DNA of 14,313 nucleotides, taken from Oscillibacter sp. Its GTDB lineage: Bacteria > Bacillota > Clostridia > Oscillospirales > Oscillospiraceae. Numbering within the stretch: the first letter of the stretch is position 1; each line of letters starts with the position of its first letter. Below, in pieces: positions 14,280 to 14,313 of this stretch. Position numbers and translations under genes: made by a program. The DNA lies in assembly GCA_003487665.1 (NCBI GenBank), contig DNFA01000076.1, forward strand, positions 1 to 14,313, in the 5' to 3' direction. The notes under the pieces were generated by a model. That model did not search any database, had not been told where the DNA came from, and saw nothing but the letters and a program-made list of their open reading frames with translations.

Positions 14280-14313
14280 TGTAGGGGGCGGCGTCCCCGA
14301 CGTCCCGTTGTAG
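14280..14313 (+). repeat. TGTAGGGG-type repeat at the window edge
   Basis: TGTAGGGGGCGGCGTCC (14280-14296) matches the minus-strand unit at 1835-1819 in 16 of 17 bases. The window ends in TTGTAG, which may open another copy. Confidence 0.6.

Overview
The window is GC-rich by eye. Every protein gene I can support lies on the minus strand, with strong AGGAGG-type ribosome binding sites and sigma-A-like promoters (TTGACA/TATAAT type). The gene set (recD2, comF, an MreB/Mbl-type protein, uvrA, uvrB, radC) and the style of the intergenic repeats suggest a GC-rich gut Clostridium relative, most likely Oscillospiraceae. That placement is inference; no rRNA or other marker is present.

Read in the direction of transcription (right to left), the layout is as follows. 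(1) At the right edge are a dispersed repeat and the terminator of a gene outside the window. (2) An operon runs radC - uvrB - two-helix membrane protein of unknown function - EamA-type transporter - ybaK, with 4-nt overlaps or gaps of 22 nt or less throughout. (3) A hairpin repeat follows, then a second promoter and the operon uvrA - small membrane-anchored protein - recD2 - comF. (4) A single mreB/mbl-type gene has its own promoter and terminator. (5) A gene-poor stretch of about 680 bases (1255-1937) holds repeats and a compact divergently promoted locus. (6) A class I aminotransferase has its own promoter.

The two large operons make this largely a DNA-repair and DNA-processing neighbourhood. 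UvrA and UvrB start nucleotide excision repair, RecD2 is a 5'-3' helicase, RadC and ComF belong to families linked by name or role to repair and DNA uptake, and YbaK clears Cys-tRNA(Pro). The two unknown membrane proteins are translationally coupled to, or spaced within, the repair genes.

The most striking feature is at 1374-1670. A 30-codon basic peptide gene on the minus strand has a near-perfect promoter and a Shine-Dalgarno sequence buried in a GAAA-capped hairpin. A plus-strand promoter, also near-perfect, fires towards it. The two predicted transcripts meet tail to tail on one shared bidirectional terminator. This is the architecture of type I toxin-antitoxin modules of the txpA/ratA and bsrG/SR4 kind, but the peptide is shorter than those toxins and I cannot assign it to a named family. 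Two classes of dispersed repeat are also present, and one of them shows compensatory changes in its stem.
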